NCBI GenBank assembly: GCA_016793245.1
Contig: JAEUHW010000263.1
Span: 1-50,025, forward strand
From: Planctomycetota bacterium
GTDB lineage: Bacteria > Planctomycetota > UBA1135 > JADKAF01
DNA length: 50,025 nucleotides
Direction of reading: 5' to 3'
Below are positions 32,918 to 42,080 of the stretch, piece after piece. The translations under genes were made by a program, and so were the position numbers. Position 1 is the first letter of the stretch; each line of letters starts with the position of its first letter. The notes under the pieces are model-generated. The model saw only the letters and a program-made list of their open reading frames with translations, was not told where the DNA came from and made no database searches.

Positions 32918-33889
32918 ATGCGCCACCGCACCGGCTCCGCGATCTCCACGGCTCTGCTCTCGGCCACTAGCGCGCTGCTGATCGTGAGCTGCACGCCGCG
33001 CGCGACGCCGCCTCCCCGCGACGACGCGCGCGCCGTCGCGGAGCGCTTCGTCGCGGCGTTCTCGGAAGGCGACTACGAGGAGCTGCGCGCGCTGCTCGCC
33101 GAAGAGATGCCGTGGGATCTGGAGGGCCTCCGCAGACGTCAGGGAGTCGGGCGCGAGCGTCTCCTCGGTGAGCTGCGCGGATTGCGCCAAGTCGTGCCCG
33201 ATGCACGCCTCGCGCAGACCGAGCTCTTCGTCGAGGGCGAACGAGTCATGGTCTCCGGACGACTGCGCGGCCGCATGTCGACGTCGGTGAGCTCGCTGTC
33301 TTCGTGGCTGGAGAACGAGCTCTACGGCCCGGCGCATCTGCGGCTGCTCGTGCGCGACGGACGCATCGAAGCTCTGCACTGGACCGGGGGCTCGCTCCGT
33401 GCCGAGGAGCTCCCTGGCAGCGGCGACGGGGAACTCTCCGGAGATCCGAGGCTCGCGTGGGTGATCCCCGCCCTGGATCTCGAAGGACCGACGCGCGCGA
33501 TCACGCTCGATCCCTACCCGTCCCGGAGAGATCCGCTCGAGCCCGAGCACGACCCGCTCAGCGGGGAACGCCGTAGGTTCGACGAATACGCGGTGACAGG
33601 ATCCGCGCCGGTCGAGGACGAGGACCAACGTCGCGAGCTCAGCCGGCTGCTCTACCGTGGTCTCTGCTTCGGCCCCCTGGGGGCGCTTTGCTTCCAACCC
33701 CGCCACGCGCTCGAGATCGAAAGGGAGGGCCAGAAGTTCTGGGTCGTGATCTGCTTCGAGTGCTCCCGAGGCTACGTCGAGGGACCGGATCGAAAGATCA
33801 TGCCCTTCGCGATCAACCGGGAGTCCGAGCCCGGCTTCAGCGAGATCTACCGTTCCCTCGGCCTCACCCTCGCGCCTAAGATCGACTAG
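32918..33889 (+). CDS. Lipoprotein with NTF2/SnoaL-like domain and CFxPRH...ICFEC domain, copy 2
   Basis: A 323-residue paralogue of 31763-32728. Signal peptide and lipobox (IVSC, Cys 25) are nearly identical, and so is the end (FSEIYRxLGLTLAPKID); the middle (residues 60-180) has diverged most. The NTF2-like part is DARAVAERFVAAFSEGDYEE and following; the C-terminal half keeps ITLDPYPS, CFQPRHALEI and WVVICFECSRGYVEG, so the Cys/His motif is under constraint. AGGAAGG precedes the ATG; an in-frame ATG at 32753 belongs to the propeller scar and would spoil the lipobox signal. Propeller copy 2 starts 24 bases downstream. Confidence 0.85.
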   Translation: MRHRTGSAISTALLSATSALLIVSCTPRATPPPRDDARAVAERFVAAFSEGDYEELRALLAEEMPWDLEGLRRRQGVGRERLLGELRGLRQVVPDARLAQTELFVEGERVMVSGRLRGRMSTSVSSLSSWLENELYGPAHLRLLVRDGRIEALHWTGGSLRAEELPGSGDGELSGDPRLAWVIPALDLEGPTRAITLDPYPSRRDPLEPEHDPLSGERRRFDEYAVTGSAPVEDEDQRRELSRLLYRGLCFGPLGALCFQPRHALEIEREGQKFWVVICFECSRGYVEGPDRKIMPFAINRESEPGFSEIYRSLGLTLAPKID

Positions 33890-33913
33890 CTCGGCCCCAG
33901 GACCCACCCGCCC

Positions 33914-36493
33914 ATGCTCCGTCGCCCGCTCCTCCTCGCCGCCCTCGCCGCGGCCGCTCCCGCTGCGTTCGCGCAGAACCAACCGCCGCTCGCGCCGGTG
34001 ATCAACGAGCCCACGGCGAACAACGTCCTCGTGCACCCGCAGGACGTGCACATGGAGACGCTCGCGTTCTCCGATCCGAACCCGGGCGACACGCACACGG
34101 CGACGGACTGGGAGATCCGCCAGGCTTCGAACAACCTGCGCGTCTGGCGCCTGCTCGGCGGCACCGGGCCGAACCGCGTGCACGTGCACTTGGCCGACGG
34201 CGTGTTCGAAGGTCCGCTCACGGGGTGGACGCAGGTCGCGGCGTCCTCGAACTACGTGCTGTGGGTGCGCCACCGCGACTCCAGCGGTGACCCGGCGACC
34301 GAGTGGAGCAACTGGAGCACGCGCAGCTTCCGCACCAGCACGAGCACGCGGAGCTTCCCGCTCGAGCTCGACGACATCGCCGATGTGCCGGCGCCGCTCT
34401 GGACCGACACGAACGGCGGGAGCGTCGATCTGCCCTACACCGGCCCGCAGCCCGCGGAGCTGCGCTTGGAGGCGGCGAGCGGACCGCTGCTGCTGCGCCT
34501 CCAGGCGCAAGCCGCGAGCGGCAACGCGGTGACGAACCCGCCTGCGATCACCGCCCACCTCGCGCTGCGCGTCGTCGTCGAGAGCGGCTCGCAGCCGCTC
34601 GTCCTTCCGCCGACCAATCTGCGCATCGCCGAGCAGACGGGCTGTGAAGTGCACACCTTGCTGCTGCCTTCGCTGAACCTCGCCGCTGGCGCGCGCGCCG
34701 ACTACTGGATCACGATCCAGGGCACGAGCTATCTCGGCAGCTCGACGCAGACCGCACCCGTCTGGACGCTGCTCGCGCGCGGACCGGCCTTGCCGTGGGT
34801 GTCGCGGCAGGTGGGCTACGAGATCGAGGAGGTCGCGGGCGGACTGCGCCTGCCGGTGAACGTCGCGTTCCACCCGAACGCCGCGAATGCGCAGCCGCAA
34901 GATCCCTACCTCTACGTGACCGAGCTCTACGGCACGATCAAGACCGTGCTGCGCGATGGCACGGTGCTCACCTACGCGAGCGGGCTGCTGAACTACACGC
35001 CGAACGGCGCCTTCCCCGGCGAGGGCGAGCAAGGGATGACGGGCATCGCGGTCGATCCCGCGAGCGGCGACCTCTTCGTCGCGCGCCTCGCGCGGAGCGC
35101 GACCAGCGCGAACAACGAGCCCGGCATCGTGCGCCTCAGCAGCTCGGACGGCGGGCGCACGTCCTCCTCGCGCGTCGTGATCCTGAACATGCCCGGTGAG
35201 TGGCAGGGCCAATCGCACCAGATCTCGAATCTGGAGATCGTGGGCGGGCGCCTCTACGCGCACATGGGCGACGGCTTCGATTCGGCCACCGCGCAGAACC
35301 TGAACTCGTTCCGCGGCAAGATCCTCTGCCTCGAGCTCTCCGGGGCCGCGGCGCCGACGAATCCGTTCTACGACGTCGTGAACGGCATCACCGCGCGCGA
35401 CTACGTGTGGTGCTACGGGGTCCGCAATCCCTTCGGCGGCGCGCTGCGCGCCGCGGACGGGTTCCGCTACGTGGTCGAGAACGGGCCGTCGATCGACCGC
35501 TTCGCGCGGCTCGTGCAAGGGCGGAACTACCTCTGGAACGGCAGCGACCAGAGCATGAGCAACTTCGCGCTCTACAACTGGAACCCCGCGAGCGGCCCGG
35601 TGAACCTGGCCTTCGTGCAGCCGGAGACTTTCGGCGGCGGCGGCTACCCCGCCGCGAAGCAAGGTCATGCGTACGTCACCGAGTCCGGCGCCACCTACGC
35701 GACCGGGCCGCAGTCGATCGGCAAGAAGATCACCGAGTGGGTGCTCGACGCGAACGGGAACCGCGTCGCGGGCCCGATCCCCTTCGTCGAGTACGTGGGC
35801 TCGGGCCAGGCGACCGCGGTCGGCCTCGCCGCGGGACCGGACGGCCTGTACTTCACCGAGCTCTACCGCGACGCCGGAGGCTCGGGCCCCACGATCGCCG
35901 GCGCGCGCCTCCTGCGCGTGCGCTTCTCCTCGCGCGACGACTGCGACGGCAACGGGCTCCACGACGCCTGCGAGATCGCGACCGGCTCGAAGCCCGACTG
36001 CAACGGCAACACCTTCCCCGACGGCTGCGACCTTTCGAGCGGCCGCTCGCGCGACTACGACCGCAACGGCCGGCCCGACGAGTGCGATGCCCTCTCCGCC
36101 GATCGCGACGAGGTCTCGCTTGCGCAGGGCGCGCAGGTCCAGTTCTCCCTGCACCCCGATCTCGCCTACGCCGGCCGGCCCTACTTCCTCGTGGGCTCGG
36201 CCAGCGGCACGCAGCCCGGCACCGTCCTCGACGGCCTGACGCTGCCCTTGAACTTGGTCGGCGACGAGTGGTTCCGCCAGATCGTCCTCACGCCGAACTC
36301 GGGCCTCTTCCAATCGAACTTCGGAAACCTCGACGGCTCGGCCCGCGCGGGCGCGACCCTGCTCGTTCCCCCGAGCTCCGACCCGATCCTCGCCGGCGTC
36401 ACCCTGCACCACGCCTACGTGCTCTTCGACCCGGCGAACTTCTACGCAATCACCTTCGCGAGCAACGCGCTCCCGCTCCGCCTCACCCCCTGA
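33914..36493 (+). CDS. Secreted GSDH/sorbosone dehydrogenase-type beta-propeller protein, copy 2
   Basis: An 859-residue paralogue of the protein at 29146-31719, with the same architecture: signal peptide (LLLAALAAAAPAAFA), Fn3-like region (INEPTANNVLVHPQDVHMET), beta-sandwich, GSDH-type propeller (GIAVDPASGDLFVARL, QSHQISNLEIVGGRLYAHMG, YVWCYGVRNPFGG), two dockerin-like repeats (DDCDGNGLHDACEI, DCNGNTFPDGCDL) and the C-terminal beta module. The putative catalytic His and the RNPFGG arginine are kept in both copies. It starts 24 bases after lipoprotein 2 and ends 60 bases before a long inverted repeat. Confidence 0.86.
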   Translation: MLRRPLLLAALAAAAPAAFAQNQPPLAPVINEPTANNVLVHPQDVHMETLAFSDPNPGDTHTATDWEIRQASNNLRVWRLLGGTGPNRVHVHLADGVFEGPLTGWTQVAASSNYVLWVRHRDSSGDPATEWSNWSTRSFRTSTSTRSFPLELDDIADVPAPLWTDTNGGSVDLPYTGPQPAELRLEAASGPLLLRLQAQAASGNAVTNPPAITAHLALRVVVESGSQPLVLPPTNLRIAEQTGCEVHTLLLPSLNLAAGARADYWITIQGTSYLGSSTQTAPVWTLLARGPALPWVSRQVGYEIEEVAGGLRLPVNVAFHPNAANAQPQDPYLYVTELYGTIKTVLRDGTVLTYASGLLNYTPNGAFPGEGEQGMTGIAVDPASGDLFVARLARSATSANNEPGIVRLSSSDGGRTSSSRVVILNMPGEWQGQSHQISNLEIVGGRLYAHMGDGFDSATAQNLNSFRGKILCLELSGAAAPTNPFYDVVNGITARDYVWCYGVRNPFGGALRAADGFRYVVENGPSIDRFARLVQGRNYLWNGSDQSMSNFALYNWNPASGPVNLAFVQPETFGGGGYPAAKQGHAYVTESGATYATGPQSIGKKITEWVLDANGNRVAGPIPFVEYVGSGQATAVGLAAGPDGLYFTELYRDAGGSGPTIAGARLLRVRFSSRDDCDGNGLHDACEIATGSKPDCNGNTFPDGCDLSSGRSRDYDRNGRPDECDALSADRDEVSLAQGAQVQFSLHPDLAYAGRPYFLVGSASGTQPGTVLDGLTLPLNLVGDEWFRQIVLTPNSGLFQSNFGNLDGSARAGATLLVPPSSDPILAGVTLHHAYVLFDPANFYAITFASNALPLRLTP

Positions 36494-36553
36494 GCCGCTC
36501 CGCGGCGAAACCGAACGTACGGTTGCCCGTCGCGCACGCCTCCCGCCGCTCCT

Positions 36554-36633
36554 CCCGGACGTACGGTGCCAGGAACAAAATCACCGGGGTCGAAAGACCC
36601 CGGTGATTTTGTTCCTGGCACCGTACGTCCGGG
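36554..36633. repeat. Perfect 38-base inverted repeat with GAAA loop
   Basis: Arms 36554-36591 and 36596-36633 are exact reverse complements, separated only by GAAA. The outer arm reads CCCGGACGTACGGTGCCAGG, the inner part includes AACAAAATCACCGGGGTC. It lies in the 225-base gap between propeller copy 2 and the OPT operon. The near-palindrome AACCGAACGTACGGTT upstream (about 36508-36523) repeats its CGTACGGT core. It may be a REP/RAYT-type or MITE-like element, or act as a strong bidirectional terminator (TTTTGTTCC falls in the arm). Confidence 0.85.
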
Positions 36634-36718
36634 GTCGGGGTGATCGCTTCGCGGGCAGCCTTGCTCGCGGGCTCCTCGGCGGGGCAAGATCCCGGCCTTC
36701 ATTCCGAGGAGGAATCGC

Positions 36719-38707
36719 GTGGGCCACTCCGCACCGTCGCCGGCACCCAGCAAGGGGCCGGTCGAGCACAAGCCGTTCATCGCCGCCGAGGTCGAGATCC
36801 CGGAGTTCACGCCGAAAGCGGTCGTGCTCGGCGCGCTCTTCGGCATCCTCTTCGGCGCCGTGACCGTGTACCTCGCGCTGCGCGCGGGACTCACCGTCTC
36901 GGCTTCGATCCCGATCGCGGTGCTCTCGATCGCGGTGTTCAAGAAAATCGGCAAGTCGACGATCCTCGAGAACAACCTCGTGCAGACCATCGGCTCGGCC
37001 GGTGAGTCGGTCGCGGCGGGTGTGGTGTTCACGACCCCGGCGTTCCTGTTCATCGCCGGGGGTGCGGAGTTCTTCAACTATCTGCAGATCATGACGCTCG
37101 CGGCAGCGGGCGGGATCCTGGGCGTGCTGCTCATGGTCCCCATGCGGCGCGCGCTGATCGTGAAGGAGCACGGGAACCTCCAGTATCCCGAGGGCGCGGC
37201 GTGCGCCGAGGTGCTGATCGCCGGTGAGAAGGGCGGCGCCATGGCGAAGACCGTCTTCGCCGGGTTCTGGGTGGCGCTCATCTACTCGGTCGTGGGGCGC
37301 TTGGTTCACTTCTGGAAGGAGACCTTCACTTTCAGCACCGGTGCGAGCGCGGCGCACTACAAGAACGCGACGCTCTCCTCCGAGGTCACCCCCGAGTACC
37401 TGGGCGTCGGCTACATCATCGGGCCGCGCGTCGCTGGCATCATGGTGTCGGGCTCGGTGCTCTCCTGGCTCGCGCTGATCCCGCTGCTCTCCGAGCTCGT
37501 CCCCGCCGATTCGATCCGTGCGGCTCTGACCAAGCTCGGCAAGGACCCGAACCTCGTCGTCGCGAACCCGCCGAAGGCGATCTACGAAGCGTACGTGCGC
37601 TACATCGGCGCCGGCGCCGTCGCGATGGCGGGCCTGCTCACCTTGCTGCGCACCATGCCGACGATCATCTCCTCCGTGCGCGACTCGCTGCGCGAGATGC
37701 GGAAGGGCGTCGGCGGCGCCGCGCAGAAGCGGACCGAGAAGGACCTCTCGATCGGCCATGTGATCGTGGGATCGATCGGCCTCGTGCTGGTCCTCGCACT
37801 GCTGCCGAATCTCCCGATGGGCGGGTTCCCGACTAGTCTGCTCACGGGTCTGCTGATCCTCGTCTTCGGCTTCTTCTTCGTCGCGGTCTCCTCGCGCATC
37901 GTCGGGATCATCGGCTCGAGCTCGAACCCGATCTCGGGCATGACCATCGCGACCCTGCTCGGCACCTGCTTGATCTTCGTGTCGATGGGCATGGGCGGAG
38001 ACGCCTATCAAGGTGCGGCGCTCTGCGTAGGCGCGATCGTGTGCATCGCCGCTGCGAACGCCGGCGCGACCTCGCAGGACTTGAAGACCGGCTTCCTCGT
38101 CGGTGCCACGCCGAAGAGCCAGCAGATCGGCCTCGTGATCGGCGTCCTCGTCTCCACGCTCGTCATCGGCTTCACGATCCTCGGGCTCCACCACTCGAAC
38201 CTGGGTCCGATCGGCGGCGACAAGATGACCGCGCCGCAGGGCACGCTCATGGCGACCATCATCAAGGGCGTCATGGCGCAGGACCTGCCTTGGGGCTTCA
38301 TCTTCGTGGGTGCGGCGCTGACGCTCGTCGTGCAGCTCTGCGGGATCTCCGGTCTCGCGTGGGCCGTCGGCGCCTATCTCCCGATCTCGACCACCTTCCC
38401 GATCTTCGTCGGCGGCTGCGTGCGCTGGCTCGTCGACAAGCGGAAGGGCCAAGCCGACGAGAGCGAGGTCAGCTCGGGCATGCTCTTCTCCACCGGCCTC
38501 GTCGCGGGCGGCTCGATCGCCGGCCTCTTGATCGCGCTGCTCACCTCCTGGGGTGTCACGGCGGGCGTGATGGAGAGCATCGGCTTCGGCAAGGACATGA
38601 ACCTGCTCGGCCTGATCGGCGGGCTAGGCGAGTGGAGCGCGCTCTTCTTCTACGGCGTCCTCTGCGTGATCCTCATGCGCCGCGCGATGCGCGCGCAGGA
38701 GAGCTGA
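36719..38707 (+). CDS. OPT-family oligopeptide/metal-chelate transporter 1
   Basis: A 662-residue inner-membrane protein with about 14-16 hydrophobic segments. Family landmarks: [20 protein letters not shown] at the first segment, [51 protein letters not shown], and [22 protein letters not shown] proteins import peptides, glutathione or metal chelates by proton symport; the bacterial substrate cannot be read from sequence. The GTG start has GAGGAGGA 6 bases upstream. It is the first gene of a four-gene operon, three bases before the second OPT gene. Confidence 0.93.
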   Translation: MGHSAPSPAPSKGPVEHKPFIAAEVEIPEFTPKAVVLGALFGILFGAVTVYLALRAGLTVSASIPIAVLSIAVFKKIGKSTILENNLVQTIGSAGESVAAGVVFTTPAFLFIAGGAEFFNYLQIMTLAAAGGILGVLLMVPMRRALIVKEHGNLQYPEGAACAEVLIAGEKGGAMAKTVFAGFWVALIYSVVGRLVHFWKETFTFSTGASAAHYKNATLSSEVTPEYLGVGYIIGPRVAGIMVSGSVLSWLALIPLLSELVPADSIRAALTKLGKDPNLVVANPPKAIYEAYVRYIGAGAVAMAGLLTLLRTMPTIISSVRDSLREMRKGVGGAAQKRTEKDLSIGHVIVGSIGLVLVLALLPNLPMGGFPTSLLTGLLILVFGFFFVAVSSRIVGIIGSSSNPISGMTIATLLGTCLIFVSMGMGGDAYQGAALCVGAIVCIAAANAGATSQDLKTGFLVGATPKSQQIGLVIGVLVSTLVIGFTILGLHHSNLGPIGGDKMTAPQGTLMATIIKGVMAQDLPWGFIFVGAALTLVVQLCGISGLAWAVGAYLPISTTFPIFVGGCVRWLVDKRKGQADESEVSSGMLFSTGLVAGGSIAGLLIALLTSWGVTAGVMESIGFGKDMNLLGLIGGLGEWSALFFYGVLCVILMRRAMRAQES

Positions 38708-38710
38708 GCC

Positions 38711-40825
38711 GTGACCGACGCGAGGTCCGCCGCCGCGCCCTTCGAGCCGCACGTCCCCGCCAGCGAGAGCGCCCCGGAGCTGAGCTTCCGGGCGCTCTTG
38801 CTGGGCTCGGTGCTCGGCATCGTCTTCGGCGCGGCGTCGACCTACCTCGCGCTGCGCGTCGGTCTCACCACGACGGCCTCCGTGCCGATCGCCGTGCTCG
38901 CGGTGTGGGCGCTGAAGCGCCGCGGCGATCAGCGCGCGATCCTGGAGCACAACATCGTGCAGACCACCGGGTCGGCCGGCGAGTCCGTCGCCGCCGCGGT
39001 GGTCTTCACGGTGCCGGCGCTCATCTATCTCGGCTTCCCGCTCGAGGTCGGGTTGACGACCTTGATCGCGCTGACCGGCGGCGTGCTCGGCGTGCTGATG
39101 ATGGTGCCGCTGCGGCGCTATCTGATCGTGCGCGAGCACGGCGTGCTGCGTTATCCCGAAGGCAAAGCTGCCGCGGAGATCCTGAAGGCGGGCGAACGCG
39201 GCGGCACCTCGGCGACGAAGGTCTTCGTCGGCCTCGGCGTCGGCGCCGCGTGGAAGTCGCTCACCGCGATCTTCGGCGGCGTGAAGGGCAGCGTGCACGC
39301 CGCGGTCCCCGGCTACAAGGGCGCCGAGGTCGCGTGCGAAGTGGCACCCGAGCTGATGGGCGTCGGCTACATCCTGGGCTGGCGCACGAGCGTGATGATG
39401 GTCGCGGGCAGCTTGCTCGCGAGCTTCGTGCTGGTGCCGATGATCGTGCTCTTCGGCAGCGGCTTGTCGGAGGCGCTGGCCCCCGCCACGGAGCGCATCG
39501 CCGACATGTCGCCCGGCCAGGTGTGGAGGAACTACATCCGCCACATCGGCGCGGGCGCCGTCGCCACCGGCGGCATCTTCGCGCTGCTGCGCGCGCTGCC
39601 CGCGATCTGGAGCGCGCTCTCGGCGTCGTTCGGCGCGCTCACCGGCCGCGGCGGTGGCGAGGCGAGCACGCTGCGCACCGAGCGCGACGTCCCGCTGCCC
39701 GTGCTGCTCGGCGGCGGAGCGCTCGTGCTCTTGATGATCTGGCTCATCCCGGCCTTCGAGATGCACCTGCTCGGCGCGCTGCTGATCCTCGTGCTGGGCT
39801 TCCTCTTCTCGGTCGTCTCCTCGCGCGTCACCGGCGAGGTCGGCTCCTCCTCCTGCCCGCTCTCGGGCATGACCATCGGCGTGCTGATGGCGATCTGCGG
39901 CGTCTTCCTCGCCGTCGGCTGGGAAGGCTCGGCCTACTCGCGGCTCGCGCTGATCATCGGCGCGGTGATCTGCATCGCGATCTCGAACGCCGGCACCTGC
40001 TCGCAGGACCTGAAGACCGGCTATCTGCTGGGGGCTACCCCCGTGCGCCAGCAGGGCGCGCTCTTGATCGGCGTACTGACCTCGGTGCTCGCCGTCGGCT
40101 GGACGAGCTATCTCCTGAACCTGAGCGAGACCAAGGAGACGAAGCTCGAGCAGGTCTTCGCGGTGCCGCGAGCGGCGCTCGAGCGCGCGCAGGACGTCGA
40201 GTCGCTGAGCGACGGACAACGCTACGCCTTCGTGCGCTTGGCGAAGGACGAGGCCACGGCGAATCAAGCCGAGGGCATCTACTTGGTCGAGCGCGCGAGC
40301 GGCGAAGCGCGCTATCTCCGCGAGGACGGCATCGGCGCCGGTCGCCTGCAAGCGCCGCAGGCGAAGCTGATGTCGGTCGTGATCGACGGTTTGCTCGGGC
40401 ATCGGCTCCCCTGGAACCTGATCCTGATCGGCGTCGCGATCGCGCTCTTCATCGAGCTCCTCGGCTTCCGCTCGCTCACCTTCGCGGTCGGCGTCTACCT
40501 GCCGCTCGCCTCGACGCTGCCGGTCTTCCTCGGCGGCGCGGTGCGGCGCCTCGCGGATCTGCGCTACCGCCGCGAGCTCGATGCCGAGGACGAGCCCGAA
40601 GGCGTGCTCTACTCCTCCGGTGTCATCGCCGGCGCGTCGATCCTGGGCATCCTCTCCGCGGCGCTGGCGTTCCTGCCCGGCTACGACGCCGACCTCACGC
40701 TGCATCCGAGCCTGGCCTTCCTGCGCCATCTGCCGTTCGCGGCCTCCGACGCCTTCGGCGTCGCAGTGATCGCGGCCATCGGCTGGTGCCTCTTCCGCGG
40801 CGCCGCCGGAGCGAAGCGCTCGTGA
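38711..40825 (+). CDS. OPT-family transporter 2 with soluble insert
   Basis: A 704-residue paralogue of the upstream transporter with the same landmarks: [71 protein letters not shown] and NAGTCSQDLKTGYLLGATP. It carries a hydrophilic insert of about 75 residues (roughly 470-550, from NLSETKETKLEQ to EDGIGAGRLQ) absent from copy 1, in a loop between membrane segments; this may be a regulatory or substrate-binding piece. The GTG start follows the stop of copy 1 after 3 bases. The two may form a heterodimer (inference). Confidence 0.92.
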   Translation: MTDARSAAAPFEPHVPASESAPELSFRALLLGSVLGIVFGAASTYLALRVGLTTTASVPIAVLAVWALKRRGDQRAILEHNIVQTTGSAGESVAAAVVFTVPALIYLGFPLEVGLTTLIALTGGVLGVLMMVPLRRYLIVREHGVLRYPEGKAAAEILKAGERGGTSATKVFVGLGVGAAWKSLTAIFGGVKGSVHAAVPGYKGAEVACEVAPELMGVGYILGWRTSVMMVAGSLLASFVLVPMIVLFGSGLSEALAPATERIADMSPGQVWRNYIRHIGAGAVATGGIFALLRALPAIWSALSASFGALTGRGGGEASTLRTERDVPLPVLLGGGALVLLMIWLIPAFEMHLLGALLILVLGFLFSVVSSRVTGEVGSSSCPLSGMTIGVLMAICGVFLAVGWEGSAYSRLALIIGAVICIAISNAGTCSQDLKTGYLLGATPVRQQGALLIGVLTSVLAVGWTSYLLNLSETKETKLEQVFAVPRAALERAQDVESLSDGQRYAFVRLAKDEATANQAEGIYLVERASGEARYLREDGIGAGRLQAPQAKLMSVVIDGLLGHRLPWNLILIGVAIALFIELLGFRSLTFAVGVYLPLASTLPVFLGGAVRRLADLRYRRELDAEDEPEGVLYSSGVIAGASILGILSAALAFLPGYDADLTLHPSLAFLRHLPFAASDAFGVAVIAAIGWCLFRGAAGAKRS

Positions 40826-41328
40826 GCGACTGCCGCACCGGCTGCGGCGACGACGCGCGCCACGTCGCCCCGAGTAGTAGCGGGCTCGCGGCGTGGTTAG
40901 CACCCCACGTGCGCTTCGAGCAGCTCCTCGAGAAGCACCGCATCGCGTTGATGCAGCTCGATCTGCCCGTCGCTCAGCGCGCACTCGAGGAATTCGCGCA
41001 GGCGCTCCGCGAGCACATCGCCCTCGAGGAGCAGTGGATCCTCCCGCGCTACGCCGAGCTCGAAGCGCCGCCGGGCGGGGCGCTGGCCCTCTTCACCGGC
41101 GAGCACCAGAAGCTGCTCGAGTTCGTGCGGCGCTTCGAGCGCGCGCTGCGCACGCTCGCCGCCGAGGGTCCCGCGCATCGCAAGGTCCTGCCGCTGCTCG
41201 ATCAGCAGGCGACCTTCAAGAACCTGCTCGAGCACCACGACGCCCGCGAGCGGAACCTGCTCTATCCCACGCTCGAGAAGCAGCTCTCCGCGGCGGAGCA
41301 GCAGACGCTCTGCGACGCGCTGCGATGA
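40822..41328 (+). CDS. Hemerythrin-like (HHE) protein
   Basis: A 168-residue helical protein with the HHE cation-binding pattern: LLEKHRIALMQL, LREHIALEEQWILPRY, GEHQKLLEFVRRF and NLLEHHDARERNLLYPTL, giving H, H...E, H and HH...E ligands for a di-iron or other metal centre. Such proteins sense or store oxygen, NO or iron. The GTG start overlaps the OPT2 stop by 4 bases and the next gene overlaps its own stop by 4 bases. The first 30 residues (CRTGCGDDARH) add two Cys and a His that could be another metal site. Confidence 0.85.
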   Translation: MSDCRTGCGDDARHVAPSSSGLAAWLAPHVRFEQLLEKHRIALMQLDLPVAQRALEEFAQALREHIALEEQWILPRYAELEAPPGGALALFTGEHQKLLEFVRRFERALRTLAAEGPAHRKVLPLLDQQATFKNLLEHHDARERNLLYPTLEKQLSAAEQQTLCDALR

Positions 41329-41978
41329 AGCCGCTCGCGGTCGGCACCTGGAACTTCTCCGGCCCCCTCGCCGAGCGTCTCGCGAAGTGCGCCCGGGCGG
41401 GCTTCCGCTGGATCGAGCTCCGCGACGGGGCCGCGGCGCGCGCCGTCTCGCGCGTCGAGCTCGCCGCGCACGGTCTCGAGCTCTCGCTCTTCGAAGAGAA
41501 CGCAGCGCTGAGCTTCGATCCCGCGGCCTTCGCCTGCGCCGCGGCCCTCGGTGCGCGCTTCTTCCTCCACGCGACGCGCGACGCCGCCGCGCTGCCATCG
41601 CACGTAGCGCTCGCGTCCGCGCACGGCCTGCGCTCGCTCGTGCGCGCGAGCGATCCAGCGGCGAGCGCACATCCCGAGCTCGCCGTGCTCTGGGATAGCC
41701 GAGACGCGGAGCGCCTCGCGCTCGAAGCCGCGTCGCTCGCGCCGCGCATCGCGTACCTGCGCTTTCGCGACGGACGCGGAGACGAGCCCACGGCGCTCGG
41801 CGGCGGCGAGGTCGATCTCCGCGGCCAGATGCGCGCGCTGCGCGAGGTCGTGCGCGCGCTGCCGTTCTGGGGCATCGACTTCGAGGGCTGCCCGCAGGCC
41901 GAGCGCGAGGCACGCAAGGCCACCGGCTTCCTGCGCGAGCTCGCGCGCGCGACGGAGCTCACGCCGCCCTGGATCTAG
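41325..41978 (+). CDS. Sugar isomerase/AP-endonuclease-like TIM-barrel protein, short form
   Basis: A 217-residue protein. The opening VGTWNFSGPLAERLAKCARA followed by GFRWIELRDG resembles the first strand-helix-strand of xylose isomerase-like TIM barrels, and later strands alternate likewise (ARFFLHATRD, RIAYLRFRDGRGDEPTALGGGEVDL, WGIDFEGC). The order ...LRFRDGRG...LGGGEVDLRG resembles the family's 'HLKD...PLGEGxVDF' stretch. It is shorter than the usual 260-290 residues, so one or two barrel units may be missing; catalytic metal ligands are not obvious. It overlaps the hemerythrin gene by 4 bases (ATGA). Confidence 0.6.
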   Translation: MKPLAVGTWNFSGPLAERLAKCARAGFRWIELRDGAAARAVSRVELAAHGLELSLFEENAALSFDPAAFACAAALGARFFLHATRDAAALPSHVALASAHGLRSLVRASDPAASAHPELAVLWDSRDAERLALEAASLAPRIAYLRFRDGRGDEPTALGGGEVDLRGQMRALREVVRALPFWGIDFEGCPQAEREARKATGFLRELARATELTPPWI

Positions 41979-42038
41979 CGTTCGGTCCGACGCCGACGAG
42001 GCCGAGCTCGCTCCGCTCTGGACCGGCGCGCCGCCTGC

Positions 42039-42044
42039 GTACAA
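42039..42044 (+). promoter_or_regulatory. Possible -10 box before the yceH-like gene
   Basis: TACAAT stands out in the GC-rich 102-base gap, 37 bases before the ATG at 42081. The best -35 candidate, TGGACC, is only 15 bases upstream, so support is weak. Confidence 0.3.
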
Positions 42045-42080
42045 TGCGGCGCACCATCGCTCTCCATCGAGACTCCGTCC

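Noticed and set aside
38041..41328. A plus-strand open frame of about 1,095 codons through both OPT genes
   Set aside because: Only its last part (from 40822) is real, the hemerythrin-like protein. The rest is an Arg-rich out-of-frame reading of the transporters.
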